A DNA stretch of 64,000 bases from Ryuthela nishihirai (GCA_038380435.1 JAWZYU010000034.1:22423404-22487403), one strand, 5' to 3'. Shown: positions 1-11,299, counted from the first letter of the stretch. The notes: generated from the sequence alone by a model not told the origin. Numbers and translations are program-made.

Positions 1-106
1 GAAACTTGAGCAAAATGAAGAAAATCTGTTATAGTGTTTCTGCTTTGCATGATTATAGTGTTTAAATTTACATTTGAGTCTTTAACGGGTTTATAAGTAC
101 ACAGTC

Positions 107-171
107 GTATCGGAATATTATGACCACCTACCATAGTCTATGTATGGTAGGTGATCATATTATTCTGATAC
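107..171. other. 29-bp stem hairpin with 7-nt loop
   Basis: Positions 107-135 are nearly reverse-complementary to 143-171, with a 7-base loop between them. Read as + strand RNA, the stem has one G-U pair and two mismatches. The size and shape fit a short pre-miRNA or a remnant of a palindromic transposon end. No mature small RNA can be recognised by sequence. Confidence 0.6.
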
Positions 172-1034
172 AACTCTGCATGATAAATATGTTGACACTG
201 TTGCTTTACAATATTTAACGTTTTCTTAATCTAATATCTTCACAAACGAGCTTTGGCTCATGTGGAAGTTTGTAGTTTACCCTTTCAAAATTGTTTTATA
301 TAAGTACTTTGGAAAAGAAAAACATTTATTGCTTTCTGTTATTATAAGCTTTAAATTACATGTTTTTAACGTAACAAAAGTGTGAAATAAATTTTAATTG
401 AAATTGAAGTTCTGAAAATGCGTTTATGTGAAATGTTTTTGTTTTGCATATATTGTGTCTTCTTTTTAACCGTAGAATTTAAATGGGAGCAATTACTTCC
501 CTTGATTTCATTAGCTCTTCGCCGCTGCTATATCAGCGCAATTCATAATCGAAATTACAGCTGTGGACAGTTAGTCGATAAAAGGGATCAGCTTCAGGAT
601 CGTGTGTAAAACTGACCATATCTCAGCAGAGTTGAAAAAAAAATAGCCCCATCAATGGACCGAACTGATCCGATAGCCCCCCCCCCCCCCCCTTCGATAG
701 TTCCCCCTTCCGTTTACAGAATATTTCCCTGAAAGGTACTAACAGCCTGGAGCAGGCGGGGTTGGACTTTAGATTCTGTGCATTATCACACGAGACTAGC
801 GCGCAGGCCTCATTACAGTTAACAGGATTTGGCTTAAAAACCTTAAAATTTCTGTGTTGAACTCTCCTCATCTCTATTTTCTCGATGTACCAGTTTCTTC
901 TTTTCATTTGCTCCACAGATATGGAATTTCAAAACTTTCGAAAATCGCATATTCCACATTTATCCTTATGCAGTAAAACATAATGGGCGATTTTCAAATT
1001 CTGAACCAATGGGCATGGTTCGACTGCATATGTC
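172..1034. other. no gene recognised; poly(C) tract
   Basis: The stretch is A/T-rich and holds a run of 16 C at 677-692. The short open frames at 418-609 (+) and 623-916 (-) resemble nothing I know and have no splice context. It probably belongs to an intron of the dehydrogenase gene whose last exon is at 1851-2199. Confidence 0.5.
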
Positions 1035-1200
1035 CCATCCGACGGACGGCGGCCTTTCCAAGCCCATCTGGATCTCCTTTCTCATCAAGGGCAGGAGGGG
1101 CATTAGCAGAGATGAATATGCCTCAGCTGGGATTCCAACCTAAGAACTGCAGATTACGAGCCTGGCGATCTCCCAACTGAGCCACGCCCGTTCCAGTAGA
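1035..1200 (-). repeat. SINE-B copy, truncated
   Basis: Reverse-strand copy of the tRNA-headed SINE family called B here. The central domain is at 1040-1075 and the tRNA-like head, with a decayed box B and box A, at 1128-1195. The copy is degenerate and lacks the 3' half. Confidence 0.8.
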
Positions 1201-1354
1201 GGAAGGACAGATCCGGTGTGCACCAGTTAGGGGACAGATGATTTCAGGACACAGATTCAAGGCCATCCAGCTTGTTCTTTTAACTTTCACAAATTACTTC
1301 TCTCTAGCACATGGGCAATGTATTAATATCCCATCAAACATCCTTCTTCGACAT

Positions 1355-1555
1355 CGGACCACTTTGTAAGCGGTCTAGGAGACTCACTGGCTTGCTCCCG
1401 CTCCAAGCCTTTCGGTGTCCTCTTTCTCACCGAAAGTGGAAAGGGGGTTATCGGAGAAACTTATCAACTCAAACAAAGTAAGGATTCGAACCTGGGAAAT
1501 GCAGGTTACGATCCTGTCTTGTTCTCAACTGAACCATCCTCCCCGCCCCCTCTTT
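1355..1555 (-). repeat. SINE-B copy, very degenerate
   Basis: Reverse-strand relic of the same family. The head (box-B-like segment near 1470-1490) and the segment after it can be aligned to better copies, but many substitutions make it an old insertion. Confidence 0.55.
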
Positions 1556-1583
1556 TTTATTTTGATCAATATATGTCGTTTAT

Positions 1584-1788
1584 AGCCGTCCCGTGGCCGA
1601 GTGGTTAGCACGCTTGGCTACTGATCTAAGGAACCTGGGTTCGAGCCCTGGATTTAGGCATGGATGTTCATATCGTTTTTCTGCTGAGGTCCTGCCATCC
1701 TCTCAGACCTTCTACTATGGCATGTAAACTGACAGGCTCCTGTCAGACCTCTGTGACAAGCAGCTGCTTGACGGGGGATTTATTTTTT
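1584..1788 (+). repeat. SINE-A copy with 12-bp target-site duplication
   Basis: A tRNA-derived SINE of the family called A here. Box A (TGGCCGAGTGG) and box B (GGTTCGAGCCC) are intact near the 5' end. They are followed by the family-specific body (CTGACAGGCTCCTGTCAGACC) and a T-rich tail. The 12-bp direct repeat TATGTCGTTTAT flanks it at 1572-1583 and 1789-1800. It lies in the intron just before the dehydrogenase terminal exon. Confidence 0.93.
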
Positions 1789-1850
1789 TATGTCGTTTAT
1801 TGCATTAATTTTGCATCTCCATCTAATAAAGGTTTTCTTTGCATTTGCAG

Positions 1851-2199
1851 AACTCGCATCACCAGGAGCGACGTATTGACTGGAGCTTTGGAAAATTCTT
1901 GGGAACGTACACCCGATCCGATCAAAGAGGCGTACGGTTTCCCTTATTACGAAGCCTTCCGTGGCCGAATGCAGCGAATAGTGAACAATGCTCGGCCTCA
2001 CATCGAGGAAGTGGTCGAGTGCTTGGAGCATGCCGTGACCGACATGCGCCCTCGTATCAGTTACCGCTGCGCTGGAGCTGCGGACAAATTCCGACTGTGG
2101 CTGATGTCTCTACTGCCCGTTCCCTTGCTCGATCTCCTCATCTGCCAACTAATACAACCCAACCACAGACAACTCTCGGCCAATGGGAAATGCAGTTAG
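1851..2199 (+). CDS. short-chain dehydrogenase/reductase (retinol / 17-beta-HSD / hydroxybutyrate dehydrogenase type), C-terminal exon
   Basis: This is the terminal coding exon of a short-chain dehydrogenase/reductase; the catalytic exons (Rossmann fold, YxxxK) are not in the window. It opens after a TTTGCAG acceptor at 1850, entering with two bases of a codon from the previous exon, and runs to a TAG at 2197-2199, giving about 115 residues. The typical C-terminal layout of the RDH/HSD17B branch is visible: a substrate-lid segment, an amphipathic helix ending in HAVTDMRPRISY (the counterpart of the 'SPHPRTRY' region), then a hydrophobic helix LWLMSLLPVPLLDLLICQ that commonly packs on membranes. 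Such enzymes use NAD(P)(H) to interconvert alcohols and ketones of retinoids, steroids or short acids. The subfamily cannot be fixed from the C-terminus alone. Two SINE-B relics and a SINE-A copy lie in the preceding intron. Confidence 0.8.
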
Positions 2200-2770
2200 G
2201 CACTAGCTTGAGAGGAAGGGAGGCCTTCCTCTCTAATCAGTAAAAAGACTCAAGTGTTTCGAGAGGGCATCTTTGGTTTAGTTTGGAGGCCAAGCACGTG
2301 AGAAGTTAAAACTGCTGTGTGAATATTCTCACAAAGTTCATATCATCAGAATTCAATAACTGTTCTACACAGGAGTTTCAAACCGAAAGAGACAGAGAGG
2401 CATTTTTGCCATTAAAATTGAAATGTTAAGAGAACTGTGCTACAGCACCAAGTTAAAACGATTGTAACAAGATATTGTCATTGAGTGTTTTACGGTTAAC
2501 GCATTCCTCGTTCCTCTAGATATCAGTATCATTGAAGTAAGCCATTATGTCAATTCTGCAATTTCTAAAATATGCATTTTGTAAAGAAAATGTGATTATA
2601 TATCAAATTATGGAATATTTAATTTTGGATATATTTAAGGATTATTTTTGGATTATTTTTATTTTTTTTTCTTATATTTAGAATTTAATATTCCATTATT
2701 TGACTGTGAATTTATTGTCTGTCCCTCAACGTTCCCCATATGCATCCCAAACTTCACTATTTATATATTG

Positions 2771-3195
2771 CAGGGATGGGCAAGGTCTTCAATAAGAAGA
2801 GCCACGTGAAATATTTTTCATACATTTTTTAATGTTCAAGAGCCACAGAAAATATTATTTTAAAATTGTATTTATAAATAATAAAAAATAAACTACATAG
2901 TTGTCCTACTCACCAAAGCAGAATATGTGTGACTCTTTGAAGACTTTGATTGAGTCTTCATTTTTGCAGTTAATAGTTTAAAATCTGGCTGGTAGGATGT
3001 CAAAGCTGTTCTAAGAAGCTCAGTGAGGTGGCTGGTAGTGAGGATAGCACGATGTTTTAACTTGACAAATTTCATTACAGAGAAGAGAGATTCACAGCAG
3101 TAAGTTTTCCCAAAAACTGATAGTAGTCGAAAGCCAGCTTTCTGCAGATTGAGATACTTTGCTTCTGGGATTTGTTTCGAAAAATTGTTGCTAGT
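2771..3195 (-). mobile_element. hAT transposon relic (C-terminal dimerisation region)
   Basis: The left edge begins with CAGGGATGGGCAAG, the typical terminal inverted repeat of many hAT elements. Inside, the reverse strand encodes about 95 residues. The order L-S-x-F-G-x-T-Y-x-C-E-S-x-F-S-x-M-K followed by KHRAxLTxxHL and ALTSYQPDF matches the hAT dimerisation domain seen in GTF2IRD2-like and ZBED-like transposases. The rest of the transposase is missing, so it is a dead fragment. Confidence 0.8.
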
Positions 3196-3210
3196 TATGT
3201 TTCGCTACGG

Positions 3211-3260
3211 CCGCAATCTTAAATCGCTGTCTCCCGACTGAGCCAAGCCCGTTCCAGTAA
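3211..3260 (-). repeat. SINE-B head fragment
   Basis: A short piece (the 'cccgactgagccaagcccgt' segment) matches the reverse complement of the SINE-B 5' end. It sits between copies of a 30-bp sequence that also forms the hairpin at 3262-3310. Confidence 0.5.
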
Positions 3261-3261
3261 A

Positions 3262-3310
3262 GGAACATAACTAGCAACAAATCTATAAGATTTGTTGCTA
3301 GTTATGTTCC
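3262..3310. repeat. perfect 23-bp inverted repeat, 3-nt loop
   Basis: Bases 3262-3284 and 3288-3310 are exact reverse complements around ATA. A further direct copy of the right arm plus the following GCTACGGCCGCAA lies at 3184-3216. Confidence 0.9.
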
Positions 3311-3840
3311 GCTACGGCCGCAAGCGCGTGACTTGTGTGTGTGTGCATGAAGAGTGATGACGCAGAGTCTAGTTGCAGTATCCGTACTTGTTTAAAACAA
3401 GTTTTGGTTGCGTTTTCGTTTTCTTCGTAATCTATTGAAAAGGCGATTTCAATGGTATACTTCTGAATTTTATACTTCTCGGGTCTACGGGAAGACGACC
3501 GTTTCCTCTCACAGATATCAGACGGTTAATAGAAAATTTTAGGAAAATTGGCAATGAAACACAATATTGTCTCGGGAGCCGCAGTTTGCCCCCTTTTGAT
3601 ATATTATCTTGTTTCATAAAAAACATTCGTAATTTTCTAATACTGAACTAATCATTATGCAAACTTTTAAAATATATATTAATTTTATTAAATTGTTTTG
3701 AAACAATAATTATTATTTAAACTTAATTAATTTCTTAGTTAAATTGTTATGTCGCATTATTGTGTCGGGAAATATCTAACTTTTATAACTCAACGAATAT
3801 TGTTCGAAATCGAGATTTAAATAGATTTCATTTGAAATGT

Positions 3841-4222
3841 GATGGCTCAGTCGGTAGCGCGCCAGGCTCGTAATCTGTAGTTCCTAGGTTCGAGTCCCAG
3901 TTGTGTCAGCGTTGAGATTTATCTCCGCAAAATTCCCCGCCCTGCCCACGGTCAGTAGGGGACACCAATGGGCTTGGAAAGGCCGTCGTCCGTCGGATGT
4001 GACGTTAAGCCGTGGCCCCGTGTGCGGGAGAGCCATAACCTGTGCACGTTAAAGAACACGCTGGATGGCCTTGACGGGAGGCTACCATCTGTCTCCCAAC
4101 AACTGTTCCAGTGGGTCCCCTCCCCAAACCTTCTCTGAGCCTTCGGGGTCCATGTGACCTGACCATTTAGCCCATGGTGTGCAAAAAAGTGCCGCTCAAA
4201 GGTAAAACAACCCAATCCACTT
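3841..4222 (+). repeat. SINE-B copy, near full length
   Basis: It has a tRNA-like head with box A (TGGCTCAGTCGGTAGC) and box B (GGTTCGAGTCC). A central domain (GGAAAGGCCG..GACGTTAAGCCGTGG...CACGTTAAAGAACACG) and a 3' part ending in AGGTAAAACAACCC follow. This copy serves as a reference for the roughly 380-400 bp family. Confidence 0.93.
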
Positions 4223-4282
4223 TTCCCATTAATGCTCATTTTAGAAGTTATAGAGTTTCGAAGTTCGAATCTCATTGGCATA

Positions 4283-5710
4283 ATTCTCTAACATATTGGC
4301 AGGGCAGTTGAGTCTAATCGGCCTCAAGAGACCTCTCTACAGCAAGCGTTGAACTTCGCCGTCTTCAAGATACAGATGGATCGGAGCAAATTTTCATGTG
4401 GATATCGAGTTTAGTAATCCATGCAAATTAACACATTTTGTAAAAATATGATGTAATGCACGTAAATTCGTGTGATTTCTGTAATAAAATAAATATTCTT
4501 TATCGTTTATTTTTTCCTAAATAATGAAAATACTTAGAGGTTGTCATTCTTTTTTTATATTCTCCTGAGCCAAGCGATTGACTTTTTCTTATTGAGATCA
4601 TCCCACGGCAGAGAGAATTTGTTTCAGTCGACATGAAAAACAAAATGTGTCTTTTTTAGTTGTGTTTTATCCCTGCCCTCTTTTGACGAACAGTGAGCTA
4701 ACTGGACAGGTGACAAGAAATTCCCAGAGCATGTGCATTTGAAGGGAGCATTGACCTCCACATCCAACTCATAATATCATTATTATCCAACTCCACATCC
4801 AACCCATAATATCATTAAAAGTGTTGAAATAATAGAAGTTCACAGATGGTAGTAATATGTTAGATGAATACGTTGGAAAATATTGTCATTTGCCTGGTGG
4901 GATGTGAACCCACGACCTCCTGATAACATTAAAAAATACTTCGATTTATTTCAGTTTTCCTTCCCGTATCAATTCGTAAAGCAATATTCTTCTTTTTCTC
5001 TCCTCGGAAACGTAGCTGGCAAGAAGAGCAGATGCTCCCTCACGGGGGGGGGGGGGGGGAGGACAGTCATCAACAACGATATTAACAGTCTAAAGAAATA
5101 TTTTTGTATAAACTTTGCGACATTGATGTTACTCTACCCCCGAAGGAAGGAATAGATTCAATAGCTTGATACAGAATGGGCTAAAAGTGCCTTGACAACT
5201 TGAAAACTGAATTGAAAAAATTCCTGCAGAGACTGTGAAGTTTACTTCCATATAGATCAAGTACAAGTGGACTGACAAGGGGCATTGTAACATCCCGGGC
5301 AGCCAATACAAGCAAAACTTTCTTTTTTTTATTTAATAATAATAATTCTCTTTTAACACAAGTTCTGCGAAATTGGAAAAAAAATATTTTAAGTTCTAAG
5401 TACGAACTATCAGCAGAATAAGTATGAAAGCTTGCAAAAAAAATTCAAAATCGAAATTTTTATCGCAATCCATACCCCACACTACAGCTGTGTCAATGAA
5501 AAAAAAAGAGCCAGTCCACCCCTCGGTACCAGAGACAAAATATCAAAGTATTTTCCTTGATAGTCCAAGCAACGCTACTGCCGCGCAAATGCGTCAGATT
5601 TAAAAAGCAGGAGTCCACAGGAGAAGCCACCTGCGAAGAAGTGTATTTGGTTCTATTTTTTTCTGTCCATGAGGTTTCTCATATGCATTACAATGTCAGG
5701 TAACTTTGAT
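4283..5710. other. no gene; tRNA-like fragment and poly(G)
   Basis: The reverse strand at 4885-4925 resembles the 3' half of a tRNA (box-B-like GGTTCACATCC), but no matching 5' half follows, so it is a pseudogene or SINE piece. A G tract lies at 5045-5059. No coding exon is recognised. Confidence 0.5.
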
Positions 5711-5711
5711 T

Positions 5712-7690
5712 CATCATCATCATCCTCAAGCAGCCATGGGCTTCAGAAGTCCAACCAGACCGTGCAATTTAGTTCTTCAAATATATCTGTCCTGAGCTAC
5801 ATCTGCTGCATCTCGCCACTGTAGACCAATTCTAAGGTCCTCTTTGACATTGTCTGCCCACCACATTCTAGGTCTCCCACTCTTTCTGAGGCCTTTAGGC
5901 ACACTGTTCCTAACCCTATTCACCAATCTATAATTATCCAAACGGGAAACGTAGCCAAACCAACGGAGAATCTCTCTGCACAATATACTGCTCAGAGGAG
6001 GTTGCAGACTCCTTTGCCTAACTTCATTAAATAAAAATAAACACCCCCTCAAGCAGCTGCTTGCCACAGAGGTCTGACAGGAGCCTGTCAGTTTATATGC
6101 AGTAGAAGGTCTGTGAGGATGGCAGGCCCTCAGAAGAAAAACGACACAAACAGCCATGCCTTTACCGGGGCTCGAACCCAAGTCCCTTCGATCAGTAGCC
6201 AAGTGCGCTAACCACTCGGCCATGGGACGGCCTAACCTAATTATTAGTTACAAAGTTGAACCACCTAATGCCCAAAATACTACGTAAGCATCTAGAATCA
6301 AAAGCATCTAGTTTCCTGTTATCTTGTTTACAAAGCGTCCAAGTTTCACTACCATAACTAACCCAGAAAGAACCAAACTATTATACAATCTAATTTTAGT
6401 CTTTAGGTGTATACGCCTATTTCTCCACACTCTCCATAGATTCTTAAAATTCCCAGCAGCAATCCCTATTCGTCTATTAATCTCCTGCCGCATATCCCCA
6501 GTATATGTTACACAGTTCTCAAGATAGTTAAACTGAGACACATGCTCAAGAGTGCAGCCATTCAAAACAACTGAAGTACTATCTGTCTGACCAATTTTCA
6601 TCACTTTAGTTTTCTCTCTGTTTATAACCAAACCTACTCTACTATCAGTCTCATCAACAGCTCGAATGAAAGAGTTCATCTCATCAACATCATTTGCCAA
6701 AAGGATTAAACCATTAGCATAATTTAAATCAAATTTTCGTATCTCCAGTCCATTTAAGGCCAAAATCTTTCCCTTGAAGTGAATTTCGCATAACATAATC
6801 AATAACCAAACTAAAGAGAAAAAGGCACTTTTGTCGAATACTAGAAGCAGTGCTAAACCAATTGTTACCAGCCTTACCAACTCTCACACATGACTCAGTG
6901 TTATTATACAGAGCTTTCATTATGTTAACTAACTTGTCTGGTATGCCATAAGATCTCACGATCAACATATTCAAATGCCATTTTGAAATCTACAAAGCTA
7001 GATTAATAATCTACAAAACACGCTGCTCATCACGCCATTGCCTGTCAACCAGATTCTTAATTCTATTAAGCGCAATCATGCAAAGAACTTTCCCTGGAAC
7101 AGAGAGTAAACCAATTCCCCTATTATTATCACGAAAACTGTGATCACCTTTTTTAAAAATAGGGATAATAATAGCTCTGGTAAAATTCTTAGGAACCATG
7201 CCTTTATCATAAAAGATATTTAGAATTTCAGTCATCCAAGTGGTAACCGAAACATTCCCAGCTCTAAGCATTTCTGCAGTAATTTCATCTACCCCTGAGG
7301 ATTTATGACGTTTATGTTTAGAAATAGCCAAAATAACTTCAGATTGTGTTATAGGGCAAACATTAAAGCCACCAATGCATCTATCATCATTGCAAACAAT
7401 GGGAGTAGAACTAACCACATTGCTTAGAACATCACTGAAATGCTCAGCCCACCTAGCCATGACAGAATCCTCACCTTCTGTAACCTTACCTTGTTTATCC
7501 TTCAATCCCTGTATACCTGTCCGTTTTCTACCACACAAAACATTAACTATCTAGTAAAGCTCTCTGCTGTTGTGCTGTCTAATCGCTTCCTTGGCTTTGT
7601 CAGCCAAGCCATCAAGCCAAAGATTTTTATCAGCAGCTAACTGATCCTTTGCACGTTTATTAAGCTCTCTGTAGACGAAAGCCTCCCTTC
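5712..7690 (-). mobile_element. RTE-like LINE, decayed, with nested SINE-A
   Basis: A reverse-strand non-LTR retrotransposon relic. In its coding direction it starts near 7690. At 7538-7011 comes the N-terminal reverse transcriptase region (VDEITAEMLRAG, AIIIPIFKKGD, GLLSVPGKVLCMI). At 6880-6308 follows the palm, ending with GLVINREKTKVM and FNYLENCVTYTGDMRQEINRR. The C-terminal tail at 6030-5780 contains RWFGYVSRL and GRPRMWWADNVKEDL. The catalytic YADD motif has decayed to YANG and several stops or shifts are present. The 3' end is a short GAT repeat (5712-5726), as in RTE-type elements. A SINE-A copy at 6030-6231 interrupts the tail. Confidence 0.88.
6030..6231 (-). repeat. SINE-A copy nested in LINE
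   Basis: Reverse-strand SINE-A with its head at 6231 and its tail at 6030. The LINE sequence on the two sides joins when it is removed. Imperfect flanking repeats of the CCTAAC..ATTA type (about 6018-6029 and 6231-6243) mark the insertion. Confidence 0.88.
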
Positions 7691-7905
7691 AAGGTCATTC
7701 AGCTTTATTTTTTAAGTGCAAAATGTATGATTCTCCTGCACATGGGGCCATGGCTAAATGCCTGGCCCAATGTGCAGGAATCTGACGACGCGCATCTTTC
7801 TAATCACATTGGTAACCCTTTTTCGTACAGGGTAGAACCTGGTTAAAAAAAAATTCTCAACTAGGGACACAGTTGAGACTCGAACCTGGCAACTGTAGAA
7901 TACAG
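7690..7905 (-). repeat. SINE-B-like relic
   Basis: A degenerate reverse-strand match to the SINE-B central and head parts: GCACATGGGGCCATGG near 7738-7754 and a box-B-like segment near 7872-7886. It abuts the 5' end of the LINE remnant. Confidence 0.5.
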
Positions 7906-8399
7906 CCAATCCCAAAAATATAACTTTCAAGTTTTAGAAAAAACGATTTCATGAAAGTGACATGGATCAATTAAAAAAATGCTGTAGGCTTTCTTTTAAT
8001 TCGCATAATATATATTTTCAAAATTTCTGAAGCCTCATATCTACTTTTCTAACCTTTCGTGATTTTAGGCACGGGCTTGAAGTATTGCAGCTACCTCTAA
8101 ATGAGCAACAGTCTCAATATCATTGCTTTTTTTCCGATAGAAAAAACCTTTCAGAATTCAGTTGAAATTTGAAACAGCTTGACGTCCGAAACGTCTGACA
8201 AAAGAGCTTTCTCCTGAATGTGTATAACATTTCAACCTCCATAGCGTGCAAAAGAAAGGATATCCGCGTACTCGACGTTCCGATAACATGTTTCGCCCTC
8301 TCACTGCAAAAGAGGGAGTAAAAAATTCACTTTTGACACAGCAATGGAGAAAGAGTCGTCTACCAGGTCAGTGGAGGAGGCGGAGGAGGATCGATGTCA

Positions 8400-8645
8400 T
8401 ATTGGGTCTGTTCGCTCCAAGCATCCTATAAAATCAAACTGACCACAGATTGATTTCGGAACATTCAAAGTTCTGTGAGATGCCGACGATCAACCAGCAG
8501 GTAAGAGACTTATGGGACTGATGGGACTGATGATATTGGGTCTGTTCGCTCCAAGCATCCTATAAAATCAAACTGACCACAGATCGATTTCGGAACATTC
8601 AAAGCTCTGTGAGATGCCGACGATCAACCAGCAGGTAAGAGACTG
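8400..8645 (+). repeat. 134-bp direct duplication with TATA-like motif
   Basis: About 112 bp is present twice (8400-8511 and 8534-8645) with only a few differences. Each copy contains CTATAAAA and, some 50 bp downstream, an ATG followed within 21 bases by CAG/GTAAGAG, a good splice-donor shape. The unit could be a duplicated promoter plus minute first exon, or just a repeat. No downstream coding exon can be joined with confidence. Confidence 0.75.
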
Positions 8646-8786
8646 ATGTACTTTTCATAAGTTCCAGCTGTCTTGACAGTTTGAACTATGTGAACTTTTA
8701 CAGCTTGAATTTTGCAACTTCCACGAAAGTGCACCAGTTGCATTCAGAGAGTGTTATGCACCCTATTTCCGATGGGGTAGCGTTAG

Positions 8787-8995
8787 TCCCGTGGCCGAGT
8801 GGTTAGCGCGCTTGGCTAGTGATCTAAGGGGCCTGGGTTCGAGCCCCGGGTAAGGCGTGGATGTATGTGTCGTTTTTCTGCTGAGGTCCTGCCATCCTAT
8901 CAGACCTTCTACTGTGGCATATAAACTGACAGGCTCCTGTCAGACCTCTGTGGCAAGCAGCTGCTTGAGGGGGTATTTATTTATTATTATTTTTT
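8787..8995 (+). repeat. SINE-A copy with 9-bp target-site duplication
   Basis: A full-length SINE-A with boxes A and B intact. TAGCGTTAG flanks it at 8778-8786 and 8996-9004, so it is a fairly young retroposed insertion. Confidence 0.93.
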
Positions 8996-9359
8996 TAGCG
9001 TTAGTATATCACACATACCCTGTTCATTATTTCTCGCATCGAATTTTCAGTTGCGTGGATCAACACTTATTTTCGATGACCAGAAATGACGTCAATGAAC
9101 TTTGGATACGTTTTACTCGTTAACCATGACCAATATCGAAAAATATCCGAGAACATTTTTTTCGTTTGCCAAGGAATCGTGCTCTATAGTGTTCGTGCAG
9201 TTTACAACTTCACCTGTTTAGAAGCTCAAGAACTGGCACTGACAGTCAATAATAAATTATTTTTATTATACTTCTCTTAATATATTTAACATAATATTTA
9301 GGCGCTTATTAGGTATAAGAGAACATAATTCCCAGCTACTTTGAAAGCATTTATTCATA

Positions 9360-9425
9360 GATCCTCGCAGACCTTCTACTATGGCGTATAAACTGTCAGT
9401 CTCCTGTCAGACCTCTGTGCTAAGT
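9360..9425 (+). repeat. SINE-A body fragment
   Basis: Only the middle of SINE-A (AGACCTTCTACTATGGCGTA to CAGACCTCTGTG) is present. It has no tRNA head or tail. Confidence 0.75.
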
Positions 9426-9660
9426 TTAATATTAATTATTTCTTTTAGAAACAAAATTCACGAAAATATTCTGTAAACTCCATGTTGTTTCAATCTGTAA
9501 ATCACTTTCTTTTCATATATAAATATTTTTAGTTTCATTTACGAAAAAAATCGTGAACTACATTTGATATAATACTAGGAAAGAACGGTATTTTAAAATA
9601 CTTTATTTATTTTTAGGCTTCTCTGCTTTAACAATATCAATTTAAAAGCATTTCACTCCT

Positions 9661-9920
9661 CTCTGAGGAGTATGCCTATGATTTTGTACATGTTCATGGC
9701 GTCCGTTGCCAGTCCTGTCTCTACTAACTTATGAAATATCGAATTGCTGCTTTTACAGTATTTTTCAGTAGCTAATGCACAATTCAAGTGAGCCTAAGAT
9801 CGTGGTGAAAGATTTCTTTTACTAGCGTAAGCAACACATCTCTCTCTTTCTGCCTCTCTGAGGAGTAAGCTTAAGATTTTGTACATGTTCATGGCGTCCG
9901 TTGCCAGTCCTGTCTCTAGT
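9661..9920 (+). repeat. 65-bp direct repeats, 195 bp apart
   Basis: Positions 9661-9725 and 9856-9920 share about 60 of 65 bases, including an identical core around GTACATGTTCATGGCGTCCG. The sequence between them is unrelated. Confidence 0.85.
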
Positions 9921-10675
9921 ATATTACCTCAATGTAGTGCCTGCAAATGCCTCATTGCGATTGCGAAATATTAGAAAATTAGAAATTTTTGTACTTAAAG
10001 TTGGCAACGTTTAGGAGTGATATGGAAAAAAAAAATCAATTATGATATGTAGTTGTTTGGTTAAAAATCCGTGATTATTTTAGTCGTGTACAGTAACATT
10101 TAGTTAAACTTTGGAAATTTTTGCTTTTTTAACTCATAAATTATACGAGAATTTCTATAACAACTAAAGTACTGCTCAGCTTATTTAAAAACCTTCACTT
10201 AAGCAGCAGCTGTTTGTACATTCTTGTGTTTATTGGCCTATTGTGCGGATTGGCTGTTTCCCGTTGATGTGTGCATTTGTGTAGGCTGTTTTAAACAGTG
10301 AAAATGCCTTCCTGTCTAGTGAAGAAACAAAACAAATACTTTAAAATTTTGATATGTTTGTATGTAACACAAACATAAGAATTAACATGCTTAACTTTTA
10401 TAGCATTGTTTCAGTGAGATCAATATCTAGTAAATCCGAGTGTAATAGGTATGAATTAGATTTAGGATGAGATAAAAATATGGAAATGAGTTGCTCGCGG
10501 AATGCAAAAAGTTAGTCAAACTCGGTGTAGAAGCCGGAGGCAATTACTGCAACCCGTCATTGAAGATAATGAAGTGGGTGGAGAGATAACTGGCGGGTCG
10601 CCACATAATTGCCAAAACAGAGAGCTGTGCAGCTGTACTTTTGCCAGTTATTATTGTACGGTCAGCTTTGACACT

Positions 10676-10720
10676 ATGAAAAAGGGAACGAAACAGTGTC
10701 TTATATGCTTTGTACTTTTG
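10676..10720 (+). CDS. possible alternative first coding exon of MINPP1
   Basis: An ATG at 10676 opens 15 codons, MKKGTKQCLICFVLL, that end exactly at a strong donor (TTTTG/GTGAGT at 10720/10721) in phase 0. A poly-T acceptor at 17325 would join it in frame to codon 11 of the exon starting at 17296. That would give a longer hydrophobic N-terminus and a 468-residue product. The frame is open upstream to an ATG at 10502, so the exon could be longer. Local sequence at 10230-10600 has more CpG and two ATTGG (inverted CCAAT) motifs near 10234 and 10251, as a promoter might. This is an inference from splice signals and phase only. Confidence 0.35.
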
Positions 10721-10735
10721 GTGAGTTATTTGTAA

Positions 10736-11299
10736 AATTCATTTTTATACCAATGTATATGCATTTTTTAAACTGATACAATAGTTGGCAGGTTTTGATA
10801 TTTTGTGTCATATAAATCAAGAAAAGACATGAAATTACTTAATCTTTGATATTTTAAATTATATGCTTTCACATTACACTTTTATAAATAACTTGACACT
10901 TTTCAAGTCACTTGCAAAATTTCTTATTTAAGAAGAAAAGAATTAACTATAAAAAGACCTAAGTTTTGACAAGGAAACTAGAGATGTAAAGTTGTATGTC
11001 ATTTTTACTTTTTCGAAATATGAAATTATTGTGATGAAAACTTTTTTAATTGGAAACTATTTCAAGTTTCTTTAAATTGAATATATAATTTTTGCCATCT
11101 GTATGCACTAGCTTCCACTCAAATAGTTGAATGCTGGCCTCCACTTAAATAATTGAGGTTATTCTGTTGCAATTTCATGTTTAGCCATATTTGTCCTTAT
11201 GCATATGAATATTGTGATGCAATAATTAAGGTTACTTGTCAGGGAGTTTTTTTTATATGTATAGCAGTTTTAGTAAAAATGATCACAACTAATGATATT
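10736..11299. other. no feature recognised
   Basis: A/T-rich non-coding sequence without recognisable repeats or exons. Confidence 0.5.

Noticed and set aside
1584..1660. Possible tRNA gene (boxes A and B)
   Set aside because: The boxes belong to the head of SINE-A, with the family body following; it is one of at least eleven copies.
4885..4925. tRNA 3' half on the reverse strand
   Set aside because: No corresponding 5' half at the right distance.
8460..8512. MPTINQQV reading start resembling organellar ribosomal protein S12
   Set aside because: Only six residues agree, followed by a stop or a splice donor; there is no further S12 sequence.
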